A DNA stretch of 64,000 bases from DAITBA01 sp036824005 (GCA_036824005.1 DAITBA010000006.1:62001-126000); one strand, 5' to 3'; numbered from the stretch's first letter, positions 25,339-34,864 are shown. Program-made: numbers and translations. Notes: generated by a model not told the origin, from the sequence alone.

Positions 25339-27957
25339 ATGCAGGAAAAATACAACCCGACCGTCGTCGAAGCGGCCGCCCAGCAGCATTGGGACGCCGC
25401 CAACGCCTTCCGCGCCGCAGAGCACCCGGCCAAGCCCAAGTACTACTGCCTGTCCATGTTTCCCTATCCCTCGGGCAAGCTGCACATGGGCCATGTACGC
25501 AACTACACCATCGGCGACGTGCTGACCCGTTACCACCGCATGCGCGGCTACAACGTCCTGCAGCCGATGGGCTGGGACGCCTTCGGCCTGCCGGCGGAGA
25601 ACGCCGCCATGGCCAACGGTGTGCCGCCGGCGAAATGGACCTACGACAACATCGCCTATATGAAGAAGCAGCTCAAGTCGCTCGGCTTTGCCATCGACTG
25701 GGCGCGCGAACTGGCGACGTGCAGGCCCGACTACTACAAGTGGAACCAGTGGCTGTTCCTGCGCATGCTGGAGCAGGGTCTCGCCTACAAGCACACCGGC
25801 ACCGTCAATTGGGACCCCGTGGATCAGACGGTGCTCGCCAACGAGCAGGTCATCGACGGCCGCGGCTGGCGCACCGGCGCGCTGGTGGAAAAGCGCGAAA
25901 TCCCGATGTACTACCTGGCGATCACCAAGTACGCCGAGGAACTGCTTGCCGCCCTCGATCGCCTGCCCGGCTGGCCGGAGCGGGTGCGCACCATGCAGGC
26001 CAACTGGATCGGCAAGAGCCTTGGGGTGCGCTTCGCCTTCCCCTACGAGTTGGACGGCAGGCAGGAGAAATTGTGGGTATTCACCACCCGCGCCGACACC
26101 ATCATGGGCGTCACCTTCTGCGCCGTGGCGGCCGAGCATCCGCTGGCAGAGCGGGCCGCACGCGACAATCCGCAACTCGCCGCCTTCGTCGAGGAGTGCA
26201 AACGCGGCTCGGTCATGGAAGCCGACCTCGCCACCATCGAGAAGAAAGGCATGCCGACCGGCATCTTCGTCAGCCATCCGCTCACCGGCGAGAGGGTCGA
26301 AGTCTGGGTCGGCAACTACGTGCTCATGGGCTACGGCGAAGGCGCCGTGATGGCCGTGCCGGCCCACGACGAGCGCGACTTCCATTTCGCCAAGAAGTAT
26401 GACCTCCCGATCAAACAGGTAATTGCGGTTTCCGGCAGGACGTTTTCTCTCGACGCCTGGCAGGAGTGGTATGCCGACAAGCAGGGCGGCGTCTGCGTCA
26501 ACTCCGGCAAGTATGACGGCATGGGCTACGAGGCCGCCGTGGACGCCATCGCCGCCGATCTCAAAGCCAGGGGCCTGGGCGACAAGCAGGTGCAATGGCG
26601 GCTGCGCGACTGGGGCATCTCGCGCCAGCGCTACTGGGGCTGTCCGATTCCGCTCATCCACTGCGAGACCTGCGGCACGGTGCCGGTGCCCGACGATCAG
26701 TTGCCGGTGGTACTGCCGGAGGACTGTGTGCCGGACGGAACCGGCAATCCGCTCAACAAGCGCGAGGACTTCCTGCGCTGCACCTGCCCGCAATGCGGCA
26801 AGCCGGCCCGGCGCGAAACCGATACCATGGACACCTTCGTCGATTCGTCCTGGTACTACGCCCGCTACTGCAGCCCCGACAATGCCGACGCCATGGTGGA
26901 CGAGCGCGCCAGCTACTGGATGCCCGTGGACCAATACATCGGCGGCATCGAGCACGCCATCCTGCACCTGCTTTATTCGCGCTTCTGGAGCAAGGTCATG
27001 CGCGACCTGGGTCTCGCCGCCTATGACGAGCCCTTCGAGCGGCTGCTCACCCAGGGCATGGTGCTGAACGAGATCTTCTTCCGCAAGCCGGAGTCCGGAC
27101 GCATCGCCTACTACAATCCGGCGGACGTCGAGATCCGCTACGACGACAAGGGCAACCGCATCGGCGCAGTGCTGAAGAGCGACGGCCAGCCGGTGGAGTC
27201 CGGTGGCATCGGCACCATGTCCAAGTCGAAGAACAACGGCGTCGACCCGCAGACGCTGATCGAGGAATACGGCGCCGACACCGCGCGCTTCTTCATGATG
27301 TTCGCCAGCCCACCGGAGCAGACTCTGGAATGGTCGGACTCGGGCGTAGACGGCGCCTACCGTTTTCTCAAGCGGCTATGGAATTTCGCCTGCCGCTTCA
27401 AATCCGAAGCGCAACCCGCCCTCGCCGCCGGCGCCCGCACCCTGTCCGTCGGCCGGCTCGATCCCGCGCTCGCATCGGTGCGGCGCGAGGTGCATCTGAA
27501 TCTTAAGCAGGCGAACTACGATTTCGGCAAGTTCCAGTTCAACACGGTGGCTTCCGCCGCCATGAAGATCCTCAATGCCCTGGAGAAGGCGTCGCGGGAG
27601 AACGCACCGCAACACGCCGAAACCGTCGAGGAGGGTCTGAGCATTCTGTTGCGCCTGCTGGCGCCGATCACCCCCCACATCTGCCATCAGTTGTGGCGGG
27701 AACTCGGGCTGGGGGAGGACATCCTGCACGCGCCCTGGCCGCAGCCGCAGGAAGCGGCGCTCGCCCAGGACGAGATCGAGCTGGTGCTGCAGATCAGCGG
27801 CAAGCTGCGCGGCTCGATCAAGGTGCCGGCTGCGGCGGCACGCGAGCAGATCGAGGCCATCGCGCTGGCATCGGACGTAGCGCAGAAGTACATGGAAGGT
27901 CGCCCGGCGAAGAAAATTGTCGTCGTGCCGGGACGGCTGGTGAATATCGTCGCGTGA
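25339..27957 (+). CDS. leuS: Leucyl-tRNA synthetase
   Basis: Class I synthetase charging tRNA-Leu. The 872-aa length is normal. The HIGH motif appears as KLHMGHVRNYTIGD (near residue 48), the KMSKS loop as TMSKSKNNGVDP (near 630), and the editing domain lies between, with FTTRADTIMGVTF and the Asp-containing VPAHDERDFHFAKKY. The Cys-rich CETCGTV/CTCPQCGK insert is the zinc-knuckle-like ZN1 region. First gene of a likely operon with lptE and holA, as in many betaproteobacteria. Confidence 0.97.
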   Translation: MQEKYNPTVVEAAAQQHWDAANAFRAAEHPAKPKYYCLSMFPYPSGKLHMGHVRNYTIGDVLTRYHRMRGYNVLQPMGWDAFGLPAENAAMANGVPPAKWTYDNIAYMKKQLKSLGFAIDWARELATCRPDYYKWNQWLFLRMLEQGLAYKHTGTVNWDPVDQTVLANEQVIDGRGWRTGALVEKREIPMYYLAITKYAEELLAALDRLPGWPERVRTMQANWIGKSLGVRFAFPYELDGRQEKLWVFTTRADTIMGVTFCAVAAEHPLAERAARDNPQLAAFVEECKRGSVMEADLATIEKKGMPTGIFVSHPLTGERVEVWVGNYVLMGYGEGAVMAVPAHDERDFHFAKKYDLPIKQVIAVSGRTFSLDAWQEWYADKQGGVCVNSGKYDGMGYEAAVDAIAADLKARGLGDKQVQWRLRDWGISRQRYWGCPIPLIHCETCGTVPVPDDQLPVVLPEDCVPDGTGNPLNKREDFLRCTCPQCGKPARRETDTMDTFVDSSWYYARYCSPDNADAMVDERASYWMPVDQYIGGIEHAILHLLYSRFWSKVMRDLGLAAYDEPFERLLTQGMVLNEIFFRKPESGRIAYYNPADVEIRYDDKGNRIGAVLKSDGQPVESGGIGTMSKSKNNGVDPQTLIEEYGADTARFFMMFASPPEQTLEWSDSGVDGAYRFLKRLWNFACRFKSEAQPALAAGARTLSVGRLDPALASVRREVHLNLKQANYDFGKFQFNTVASAAMKILNALEKASRENAPQHAETVEEGLSILLRLLAPITPHICHQLWRELGLGEDILHAPWPQPQEAALAQDEIELVLQISGKLRGSIKVPAAAAREQIEAIALASDVAQKYMEGRPAKKIVVVPGRLVNIVA

Positions 27958-27967
27958 GGAGTCGGAT

Positions 27968-28480
27968 GTGAAAAATCGGCGTTGCATCGCCGCCTGGCGG
28001 GGATGGATCGTGCTCGCCTCGGTGTTCGCGCTTTCGGCCTGCGGCTTCCACTTGCGCGGCGCCCAGCAGCTGCCGTTCGAGAGCCTCTACCTCGGCATAT
28101 CCGAGTATTCGGAACTCGGCGCCGCGCTCAAGCGCAACATCCGCGCTGCCGGCGGCACGCGCCTCACCGACAAGCCCGAGGACGCCCAGGCGGTGCTCGC
28201 CGTGGTCGGCGAAGCGCGCGAACGCATCATCCTCAGCCTCAGCGCCGCCGGGCGCGTGCGCGAACTGCAATTGCGCTACCGCTTCATCTTCCGGGTCCAT
28301 GACAACAAGGGCAAGGAGTTCGTCCCCCAAAGCGAGATCGTGCTCAAGCGCGACCTGACCTACGACGATTCCGTGGTGCTGGCCAAGGAACAGGAAGAGG
28401 TGCTGCTCTACCGCGACATGCAGAACGACCTGGTGCAGCAGATCATGCGCCGGCTGGCGGCAGCGAAGGCACAAGGCTGA
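27968..28480 (+). CDS. lptE: LPS-assembly lipoprotein LptE
   Basis: Outer-membrane lipoprotein that plugs the LptD barrel in LPS export. The 170-aa product has a lipoprotein signal ending FALSACGFHLRG; the Cys followed by GFHLRG is the LptE signature. The start is GTG 27968, as no in-frame ATG fits, with a GAGGAG ribosome site that overlaps the leuS stop codon, so translation is probably coupled. Gene order leuS-lptE-holA matches the conserved arrangement. Confidence 0.92.
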   Translation: MKNRRCIAAWRGWIVLASVFALSACGFHLRGAQQLPFESLYLGISEYSELGAALKRNIRAAGGTRLTDKPEDAQAVLAVVGEARERIILSLSAAGRVRELQLRYRFIFRVHDNKGKEFVPQSEIVLKRDLTYDDSVVLAKEQEEVLLYRDMQNDLVQQIMRRLAAAKAQG

Positions 28481-28491
28481 ACGACGTCGAT

Positions 28492-28567
28492 CGCAGAGCA
28501 CAGAGAGTGCACAGAGAACTTGCCGTGCTTTTCTCCGTGTTCTCCGTGTCCTCGGTGGTCCAAGATC
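28492..28567. repeat. Imperfect palindromic CACAGAG-type intergenic repeat
   Basis: Between lptE and holA the left arm (GCAGAGCACAGAGAG, then TGCACAGAGAAC) is the imperfect reverse complement of the right arm (TTCTCCGTGTTCTCCG, then TGTCCTCGGTGGTCC). It belongs to a recurrent repeat type known for producing spurious ORFs with TEDTE- or HREHRE-like translations, and such ORFs do occur across it here. It can fold into a long hairpin in the lptE-holA transcript. Confidence 0.7.
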
Positions 28568-28577
28568 TTGTCTGTGC

Positions 28578-29588
28578 ATGAACCTCCGCCCCGACCAACT
28601 GACGGCCCATCTCGCCAAGGCGCTCGCACCGCTGTACGTGCTGCACGGCGACGAGCCGCTGCTGGTGGCCGAGGCGGCGGATGCCATACGCGCCGCGGCG
28701 CGCGCGCAGGGCTACGCCGATCGCGAAATTCTGGTGGCCGGACCGGCATTCAAATGGGATAGCCTGCATCTCGCCGCCGGCAACCTTTCCCTTTTTGGCG
28801 GCAACAAGCTGATCGACCTGCGCATCCCCGGCGGCAAACCGGGGCGCGAGGGCGGCGAAGCCTTGCAGCGCCACTGCACGACCCTGGGCGAAGGTGTGGT
28901 GACGCTGGTCACCCTGCCCCAGCTCGACTGGGCGACGCGCAAGAGCGCCTGGTTCGCCGCCCTGGTCGCCGCCGGCGTCGCCATCGAATTGAATGCTCCG
29001 CCGCTGCCCCAATTGCCCGATTGGATCGCCATGCGGCTGGCGCGCCAGCAGCAGCGCGCCGAGCGCGCCGCCCTGGAGTTCATCGCCGCCCACGTGGAGG
29101 GAAATCTGCTCGCCGCCCACCAGGAAATCCAGAAACTGGGCCTGCTCTATCCGGCCGGAGAGCTGACGCTCGCCCAGGTGGAGGACGCCGTGCTCAACGT
29201 CGCCCGCTATGACGTGGACAAGCTGCGCGCGGCGCTGCTCGCCGCCGACGCGCCGCGCTGCGCCCGCCTGCTCGACGGGCTGAAGGCCGAAGGCGTGGCG
29301 GCGCCGCTGGTGCTGTGGGCACTGACCACGGAGATCCGCACGCTGGCCGCACTGCGCGCTGGGCTGGATCACGGCCAGCCGCTGGCACCATTGCTCAAGA
29401 GCGAACGGGTGTTCGACGAGCGGCGCGCCCAGGCGCTGCAGCGGCTGCTGCCAAGACTCAGCTCCGGGCGGTTGCGGGCGGCGCTGCAGCATGCCGCCCG
29501 CATCGACCGGATGATCAAGGGACTCGCCCGCGGCGACCAATGGGACGAACTGCTGCAGCTCGGCCTGCGCCTGTGCGCTGCCGGCTGA
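28578..29588 (+). CDS. holA: DNA polymerase III delta subunit
   Basis: Clamp-loader subunit that opens the beta sliding clamp. The 336-aa length is normal. The N-terminal HGDEPLLVAEAADAIRAAAR block and FGGNKLIDLRIP are typical of HolA, and the C-terminal helical collar domain includes YDVDKLRAALLAAD and FDERRAQALQRLLPRLS. The ATG lies just 3' of the CACAGAG repeat, with no strong Shine-Dalgarno sequence. Confidence 0.92.
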   Translation: MNLRPDQLTAHLAKALAPLYVLHGDEPLLVAEAADAIRAAARAQGYADREILVAGPAFKWDSLHLAAGNLSLFGGNKLIDLRIPGGKPGREGGEALQRHCTTLGEGVVTLVTLPQLDWATRKSAWFAALVAAGVAIELNAPPLPQLPDWIAMRLARQQQRAERAALEFIAAHVEGNLLAAHQEIQKLGLLYPAGELTLAQVEDAVLNVARYDVDKLRAALLAADAPRCARLLDGLKAEGVAAPLVLWALTTEIRTLAALRAGLDHGQPLAPLLKSERVFDERRAQALQRLLPRLSSGRLRAALQHAARIDRMIKGLARGDQWDELLQLGLRLCAAG

Positions 29589-29630
29589 CGCCTCCGCGTC
29601 GGCCAACTTTCGAGCGATTTGGGATTGGGC

Positions 29631-29636
29631 GATAAT
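29631..29636 (+). promoter_or_regulatory. Possible -10 element for proA
   Basis: GATAAT lies 37 nt upstream of the proA ATG. A weak -35 candidate (TTTCGA-like) is at 17 nt spacing. Promoter assignment is tentative; proA may also be read from the leuS promoter. Confidence 0.3.
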
Positions 29637-29672
29637 GGGCCCATCCGCCTGTGACCGGTACCGATTTCATTC

Positions 29673-30965
29673 ATGCGCAACGAATCCCCGGATATTGCCA
29701 CCTACATGCACACGCTCGGCCGGCGCGCGCGCGAGGCCTCGCGCGCCATGGCGCGGGCGGACACCAATGCCAAGAACCGGGCGCTCGCGGCCATCGCCGC
29801 CGCCATCCGCAGCGAGGCACCGGCCATTCTCGCCGCCAACGATGAGGACGTGAAGGCGGCGCGGCAGGCGGGACTGGAGGCAGCACTGCTCGATCGGCTG
29901 ACGCTCACGGAAAAGAGCGTCGCTGCCATGGCCGAGGGGTTGGACCAGATCGCGCAGTTGCCCGATCCGATCGGCGAGATCAGCGATCTGAAGTTCCGTC
30001 CGAGCGGCATCCAGGTCGGGCGGATGCGCGTGCCCCTGGGCGTGATCGGCATCATCTACGAGGCGCGGCCGAACGTGACGGTGGACGCCGCCGGCCTTTG
30101 TCTCAAGGCAGGCAATGCCGCCATCCTGCGCGGTGGCTCGGAGGCGATCCGCTGCAATCAGGCGCTGGCGAGGCTGGTCCACGGCGGCCTGCGTACGGCC
30201 GGCCTGCCGGAGGCGGCGGTGCAGGTCGTGGAGACCACCGACCGCGCCGCCGTGGGCGAGCTGATCACCATGAAGGAGTTCGTGGACGTGATCGTCCCGC
30301 GCGGCGGCAAAGGGCTGATCGAGCGCATCTCGCGCGAAGCGCGCATTCCCGTGATCAAGCACCTTGACGGCAACTGCCACGTCTATGTGGACGACGATGC
30401 CGATCCGGCCAAGGCCCTGCGCATCGTCGAGAACGCCAAGACCCAGCGGCTGGGCACCTGCAACACCGCCGAGTCGCTGTTGGTCGCCCGCAGCGTGGCC
30501 GCCGTGCAACTGCCGGCGCTGGGTGGCATGCTCGCGGCCAAGGGCGTGGAGCTGCGCTGCTGCCCCGAGTCGCTGGCGCTGCTGCGCGCGGCGGGCGTGG
30601 CGCCCGACAAGCTCAAGGCCGCGGTCGAGCAGGACTGGTACGAGGAATACCTGGCACCGATCATCGCCGTCAAGATCGTCGCCGGCCTGGACGAGGCCAT
30701 CGCCCACATCAACACTTACTCCTCGGCTCACACCGATGCCATCGTCACGGAGAATTACACCCGTGCGCTGCGCTTCCTGCGCGAGGTGGATTCCAGCTCG
30801 GTGATGGTCAATGCCTCGACCCGCTTCGCCGACGGCTTCGAGTACGGGCTGGGCGCCGAGGTGGGCATCTCCACCGACAAGATCCACGCCCGCGGCCCCG
30901 TCGGCCTCGAAGGTCTCACCTCCCAGAAATGGATCGTGCTGGGCAACGGAGAGGTCCGCGGATAA
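29673..30965 (+). CDS. proA: Gamma-glutamyl phosphate reductase
   Basis: Second enzyme of proline synthesis, reducing gamma-glutamyl phosphate to the semialdehyde with NADPH. The 430-aa product shows the aldehyde-dehydrogenase-like fold, with PLGVIGIIYEARPNVTVDAA, the catalytic Cys in RLGTCNTAESLLV, and the C-terminal family signature GLGAEVGISTDKIHARGP. Placement after holA agrees with betaproteobacterial gene order. Confidence 0.96.
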   Translation: MRNESPDIATYMHTLGRRAREASRAMARADTNAKNRALAAIAAAIRSEAPAILAANDEDVKAARQAGLEAALLDRLTLTEKSVAAMAEGLDQIAQLPDPIGEISDLKFRPSGIQVGRMRVPLGVIGIIYEARPNVTVDAAGLCLKAGNAAILRGGSEAIRCNQALARLVHGGLRTAGLPEAAVQVVETTDRAAVGELITMKEFVDVIVPRGGKGLIERISREARIPVIKHLDGNCHVYVDDDADPAKALRIVENAKTQRLGTCNTAESLLVARSVAAVQLPALGGMLAAKGVELRCCPESLALLRAAGVAPDKLKAAVEQDWYEEYLAPIIAVKIVAGLDEAIAHINTYSSAHTDAIVTENYTRALRFLREVDSSSVMVNASTRFADGFEYGLGAEVGISTDKIHARGPVGLEGLTSQKWIVLGNGEVRG

Positions 30966-31108
30966 GTTCCACGACACGAGCCGCTGCCGGCATGGCCCAG
31001 GGCCGATAGGTCCGCAAGGATGCCGCGACAGCGAGGAGCACCGCCCGCTGCCAGGGTCGGGGTTCGCAGTGGTTGACGGTCGCTATGCTCAGGGAACCGG
31101 CGGAGCCC

Positions 31109-31573
31109 TCAGCGCCGCGTCACAGCGGTCTGCGTTACGATTTCGAACTTGCGCTTCCTGCCGTCCGTGCGGACTTTCACCTCCCAGTAGCGGTCGTCGA
31201 ACTCGACGTCGGTGATGGCGCCGAGTTCGTGCGCCTCCAGGGCGGCGACGATCGCGGAAAGCGGCTTGCTGGCGGCAGGCGGAAGCTCGGCATCGGCCTC
31301 GGTCGGCTTCTGCTGCCTTTCTTCCCCCGACCGCGGATCGAGGTAGAGCTTGCTTGCACTGTTGCCCTTGCGCGTCTTGACTTCCCAGAGCCCGTCGTCG
31401 AACTCGGCGCTGGTGATGATGCCGAGGTTCTTGCCCTCCACGGACTTGAGGATCGCCGAGAGCGGCTTGCCGTCCGCCGGGGGCAGCTCCCCCGCGCCGG
31501 CTGCCGCGCCTGCGGACAGAAGTATCAAGGCTATCCAGTGCGTCGCTGCTTTCCTTGCGATCGTCATTTTCAT
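31109..31573 (-). CDS. Exported protein with two PepSY-like repeats
   Basis: A 154-aa protein with a signal peptide (residues 1-26, ending AAGAG). The mature part is an internal duplication: repeat 1 (about 28-85) has ELPPADGKPLSAIL then ITSAEFDDGLWEVK, and repeat 2 (about 93-150) has ELPPAASKPLSAIV then ITDVEFDDRYWEVK. The pattern matches small PepSY-like periplasmic proteins, often putative protease inhibitors or modulators. It lies downstream of the DUF502 gene on the same strand, 46 nt away. Confidence 0.8.
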   Translation of the reverse strand: MKMTIARKAATHWIALILLSAGAAAGAGELPPADGKPLSAILKSVEGKNLGIITSAEFDDGLWEVKTRKGNSASKLYLDPRSGEERQQKPTEADAELPPAASKPLSAIVAALEAHELGAITDVEFDDRYWEVKVRTDGRKRKFEIVTQTAVTRR

Positions 31574-31619
31574 CCTTGGTAACGAGCTGACGTTAGGGTT
31601 ACCCGGTGCGCCGCCAGCG

Positions 31620-32345
31620 TCATGCCATCGTTGCGCCCCGCGTGCTGCCCGCTTGCGGCGCCTGCTGGGTCTCCCCTTCCTGCTGGGGAGTGAAGCGGAT
31701 GTTCGCAGGCGCGTTCGTGCCGCCGGTCATGATGAAGCTCATCGCCTCCTCAATGCTCCAGTCGGTCTCTATGACATTCTCCAGCGGTACGATCTCGATG
31801 TAACCCGAGGTCGGATTCGGCGAGGTCGGTACATAGACCGCTGCCACATCACGACCCGTTTCCTGATCGGTCATGACCCGGGTGACAAAACCTACCGCTT
31901 TCATCTCTGCGGAAGGAAAGCTTATCAATACTACTTTCTGCAATCCGGCAGGCTTCTCCCGTACCGCCGAGATGAAGCGCTTCGTGGCCCCATACACAGC
32001 GTGGGCAAGGGGGACGCGCTGCAGGATGGATTCCATGCGCGCAATCAATCGCTTTCCGACCACTTTGCTGGCGATCCAGCCGACTAGGTAAAGGGTAACC
32101 ACGGTAATGAGCACGGCAAGGACGAATCTGAACGATGGCAGCAGTAGCCAGTCCGCCAAGGCATCCGAGAACGGGCGCGCCAGTCCGGCGAGGGCGGCGA
32201 CGCTGGGGGCGCCGGCACGGTACAGCACACCGAGGATGAAGTCGAACACCAGCCATGTCACCCACAGGGGCGCCACCGTGATCAGGCCGATGATGGTGTA
32301 GCGCCAGAAATGCGCGGCGCGGGGCGAATGGGGGGAATGTGCCAT
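31620..32345 (-). CDS. DUF502 family membrane protein
   Basis: A 241-aa protein with two N-terminal membrane helices (residues about 15-40 and 70-95). The cytosolic or periplasmic C-terminal domain has VYVPTSPNPTSGYIEIVPLE and the ETDWSIEEAMSFIMTGG motif. The family is widespread in proteobacteria but has no firm function. The second ATG (32345) is chosen because GAGAGG lies 8 nt upstream; ATG 32351 is two codons earlier. The part from IEIVPL onward is closely matched by the second half of the 78-aa ORF at 44.3 kb. Confidence 0.85.
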   Translation of the reverse strand: MAHSPHSPRAAHFWRYTIIGLITVAPLWVTWLVFDFILGVLYRAGAPSVAALAGLARPFSDALADWLLLPSFRFVLAVLITVVTLYLVGWIASKVVGKRLIARMESILQRVPLAHAVYGATKRFISAVREKPAGLQKVVLISFPSAEMKAVGFVTRVMTDQETGRDVAAVYVPTSPNPTSGYIEIVPLENVIETDWSIEEAMSFIMTGGTNAPANIRFTPQQEGETQQAPQAGSTRGATMA

Positions 32346-32366
32346 TGGCATGCCCTCTCGGGGCGG

Positions 32367-33821
32367 TCAGAACGTCCCGAACAGGGTACCGAGCGTCACG
32401 ACGGCGATCAATGCCATCAACGGCGCGGCTACCGCCACGACGAAGATATCGGCGTAGGACTCGCGGTGCGTCAGCTTGCATATGGAGAGCAGGGTGATGA
32501 CGGCGCCGTTGTGCGGCAGGGCGTCCAGGCCGCCGGTGGCGATGGCGGTCACCCGATGCAGCAGCTCGGGCGCAATGCCGGCTGCGCGGCCCATCTCCAG
32601 ATAGGTGGCGCCCAGGGTCTGCAGGGCGATGCTCATGCCGCCGGAAGCCGAGCCGGTGATGCCGGCGAGGATGTTCACGGCGACCGACAGGGACACCAGC
32701 GGATTGCCGGGCGCGATGCCCAGCACCGCATCGCGAATGACGGTGAAGGCCGCCAGCGAGGCGATCACCGCGCCGTAGCCCACCTGGGAGGCGGTGTTGA
32801 GGATGGGTAACACCGCGGCGCTGGCGCCGTCGTCGATGCTGCGCTTGAGATCGCGTAGCGCCCGCCGGTTCAGGACGATCAGCACCACAGTCGAGATCAG
32901 CAGGGCGCAGATGATGGCCCAGATGCCGCGCAGGGCGTCCACGCCAGTGGCGCCGTAGCGCGGCTCAGCCAGATAGGCCGTGTCGATGGACGGGATGATC
33001 CATGCGGCGAAGAGATAATTCAGCGCGATCACCAGCACCACCGGGGCGATCGCCCTCACGAAGGAGGGCGGCGCGCCGCCGGAGCCGTCCGGGCCGATCT
33101 CCATGAGGTCGTAGCCTTCCCCCTGGGCATATTCGCGCACGCCCTTGTCCACGCGCGGCATCTCCTCGACCGCCGTCTCGCCGTACCCCTCGCCGGCGGT
33201 GCGTGCGGAACGGGCCCGGCGCGTGAGCCATAGGCTGCCCAGCGCGAACATCACCGCGCCGCCGATGAAGCCCAGCACCGGGGCGGCGAAAGGCGTGGTG
33301 CCGAAGTACGGCATGGGGATGGCGTTCTGGATCGCCGGCGTGCCGGGCAGCGCCGTCATGGTAAATGTGAAGGCCCCCAGCGCGATGGTGGCCGGAATCA
33401 GGCGCTTGGGCACGTCGGCCTCGCGGAACAGGGCCGCGGCGATCGGATAGACAGCAAAGGCCACCACGAACAAGGACACGCCGCCGTAGGTCAGCACCGC
33501 GCACGCCAGCACGATGGCCAGTACGGCATGGCGGCTGCCGAGCCAGGCCACGATGCGGTGCGCGATGACGCGCGCCGCCCCGGAGGCATCCATCAGCTTG
33601 CCGAAGATCGCCCCGAGCAGAAAGAGCGGAAAGTAGGAGACGATGAAGCCACCCAGCGCCTTCATGAATATCTGGGTGTAGCTCGCCAACAGCGGCGTCC
33701 CGGGGCTCGCCAGCACCGCCAGCACAGCCATCAGCGGCGCCAGCACGAGCACGCTGACGCCGCGGTAGGCGAGGTACATCAGCAGGGCGAGGGAGAGCAG
33801 GATGCCGGCGATGCCGATCAT
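32367..33821 (-). CDS. GntP-family permease
   Basis: A 484-aa membrane protein with 12 or more hydrophobic segments, similar to gluconate:H+ symporters of the GntP family. Supporting blocks are FLLGAIFGKLMDASGAA, TYGGVSLFVVAFAVYPI, the NILAGITGSASGG block in the second half and DALPHNGAVITLL near the C-terminus. No gluconate kinase is adjacent, so the real substrate may be another small carboxylate. The ATG overlaps the patatin stop by 4 nt. Confidence 0.85.
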   Translation of the reverse strand: MIGIAGILLSLALLMYLAYRGVSVLVLAPLMAVLAVLASPGTPLLASYTQIFMKALGGFIVSYFPLFLLGAIFGKLMDASGAARVIAHRIVAWLGSRHAVLAIVLACAVLTYGGVSLFVVAFAVYPIAAALFREADVPKRLIPATIALGAFTFTMTALPGTPAIQNAIPMPYFGTTPFAAPVLGFIGGAVMFALGSLWLTRRARSARTAGEGYGETAVEEMPRVDKGVREYAQGEGYDLMEIGPDGSGGAPPSFVRAIAPVVLVIALNYLFAAWIIPSIDTAYLAEPRYGATGVDALRGIWAIICALLISTVVLIVLNRRALRDLKRSIDDGASAAVLPILNTASQVGYGAVIASLAAFTVIRDAVLGIAPGNPLVSLSVAVNILAGITGSASGGMSIALQTLGATYLEMGRAAGIAPELLHRVTAIATGGLDALPHNGAVITLLSICKLTHRESYADIFVVAVAAPLMALIAVVTLGTLFGTF

Positions 33822-34864
33822 AGGAATTCCTTGAACAGATCGAGCGTCGAGCGCCGGCCCAGATGGGTGAAATTGCGTTGCAGCCAGTCGTCGGCCGCTG
33901 CCCGCCCAATCCGGTGCAAATGCGCGAGGAGTCCCGGCGCGGCGTTGAGCTTGCTCGACGCGCCCAGACGCGCGAGTTCGGTTTCCGCTTCGATGCGATG
34001 CACCTTCAAGCCGTCGATCTGCCGGAACAGTGCCTCGCGGTAATGGTGGCCGGGCTGCCCCTCGTCGCGGATCAGCTTCTTCATCAGCGCCACCGCGCGC
34101 ATCTCCTTGAGCAGACTGCCGTGGAACGTGATCTCGTCGATTCGGTCGAGAATCTCCCGGGCACGGGTCGGCACCTTCTCGCGCAACGACGGATTGATCT
34201 GCACCAGCAGCAGGTCGTGGGCCGGGCTTTCGGTGATGAGGGGCAGCAGCGAGGGATTGCCCATGTAGCCGCCATCCCAGTACGCCTCGCCATCAACCTC
34301 CACCGCCTGGAACAGTAGCGGCAGGCAGGCGGAGGCGAGCACAGCCTCCGCACTGAGCTCGCCGTGACGGAAGATGCGCAGCTTGCCGGTTGCCACATGG
34401 GTGGCAGCGATGAATAGCTGCACTTTGTCGCAACCGCGCACGCGTTCGAAATCTACCGCCCGCTTCAGGATGTCGCGCAGCGGATTGAGGTCCAGAGGGT
34501 TGAACTGGTAGGGCGAGAACAGGCGGCTCGCCAGGTCCAGGTAGAGGTGCAGCGGCGAGCTGCCCAAGGTCCAGTTACCGAAGAAGGCGCTCAGCACGCT
34601 CGCATTGAGGGGGCTGAAGCGCGCCGCCGTGCCCACCTCCGACCAGAGCCGGCGCAGCGCCTCTCGGGCGCCCCGGCGTCCCCCATCCATCAGCCCCGCC
34701 GCCAGCGCCACGGCATTCATCGCTCCGGCGCTGGTGCCGCTGACGCCGGCAATTTCGATTCGCTCGTCCTCCAGAATCCGGTCGAGCGCCCCCCAGGTGA
34801 AGGCGCCGTGTGAACCTCCTCCCTGCAGTGCAAGATCGATGCGCCGGATGTCCTTACGTTTCAC
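33818..34864 (-). CDS. Patatin-like phospholipase
   Basis: A 348-aa Ser-Asp dyad lipid hydrolase of the patatin/RssA type. The oxyanion loop is ALQGGGSHGAFTWGALD (residues 12-28), the nucleophile is in GVSGTSAGAMNA (GxSxG), and the Asp is in YWDGGYMGNPSL (DGG). It is cytosolic, with no signal peptide. The ATG overlaps the DUF2062 gene by 4 nt. Its first 40 residues are closely matched by the chimeric ORF near 44.4 kb. Confidence 0.9.
   Translation of the reverse strand: MKRKDIRRIDLALQGGGSHGAFTWGALDRILEDERIEIAGVSGTSAGAMNAVALAAGLMDGGRRGAREALRRLWSEVGTAARFSPLNASVLSAFFGNWTLGSSPLHLYLDLASRLFSPYQFNPLDLNPLRDILKRAVDFERVRGCDKVQLFIAATHVATGKLRIFRHGELSAEAVLASACLPLLFQAVEVDGEAYWDGGYMGNPSLLPLITESPAHDLLLVQINPSLREKVPTRAREILDRIDEITFHGSLLKEMRAVALMKKLIRDEGQPGHHYREALFRQIDGLKVHRIEAETELARLGASSKLNAAPGLLAHLHRIGRAAADDWLQRNFTHLGRRSTLDLFKEFL

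Noticed and set aside
24514..26967. Long open frame antisense to the rhomboid and leuS genes (over 800 codons)
   Set aside because: Shadow of GC-rich coding sequence; the plus-strand genes have clear motifs, and the antisense product is low-complexity without recognisable domains.
28443..29606. ORFs crossing the lptE-holA gap with TEDTE- and HGEHGE-like residues
   Set aside because: These are the known spurious translations of the CACAGAG palindromic repeat and overlap holA on the other strand.
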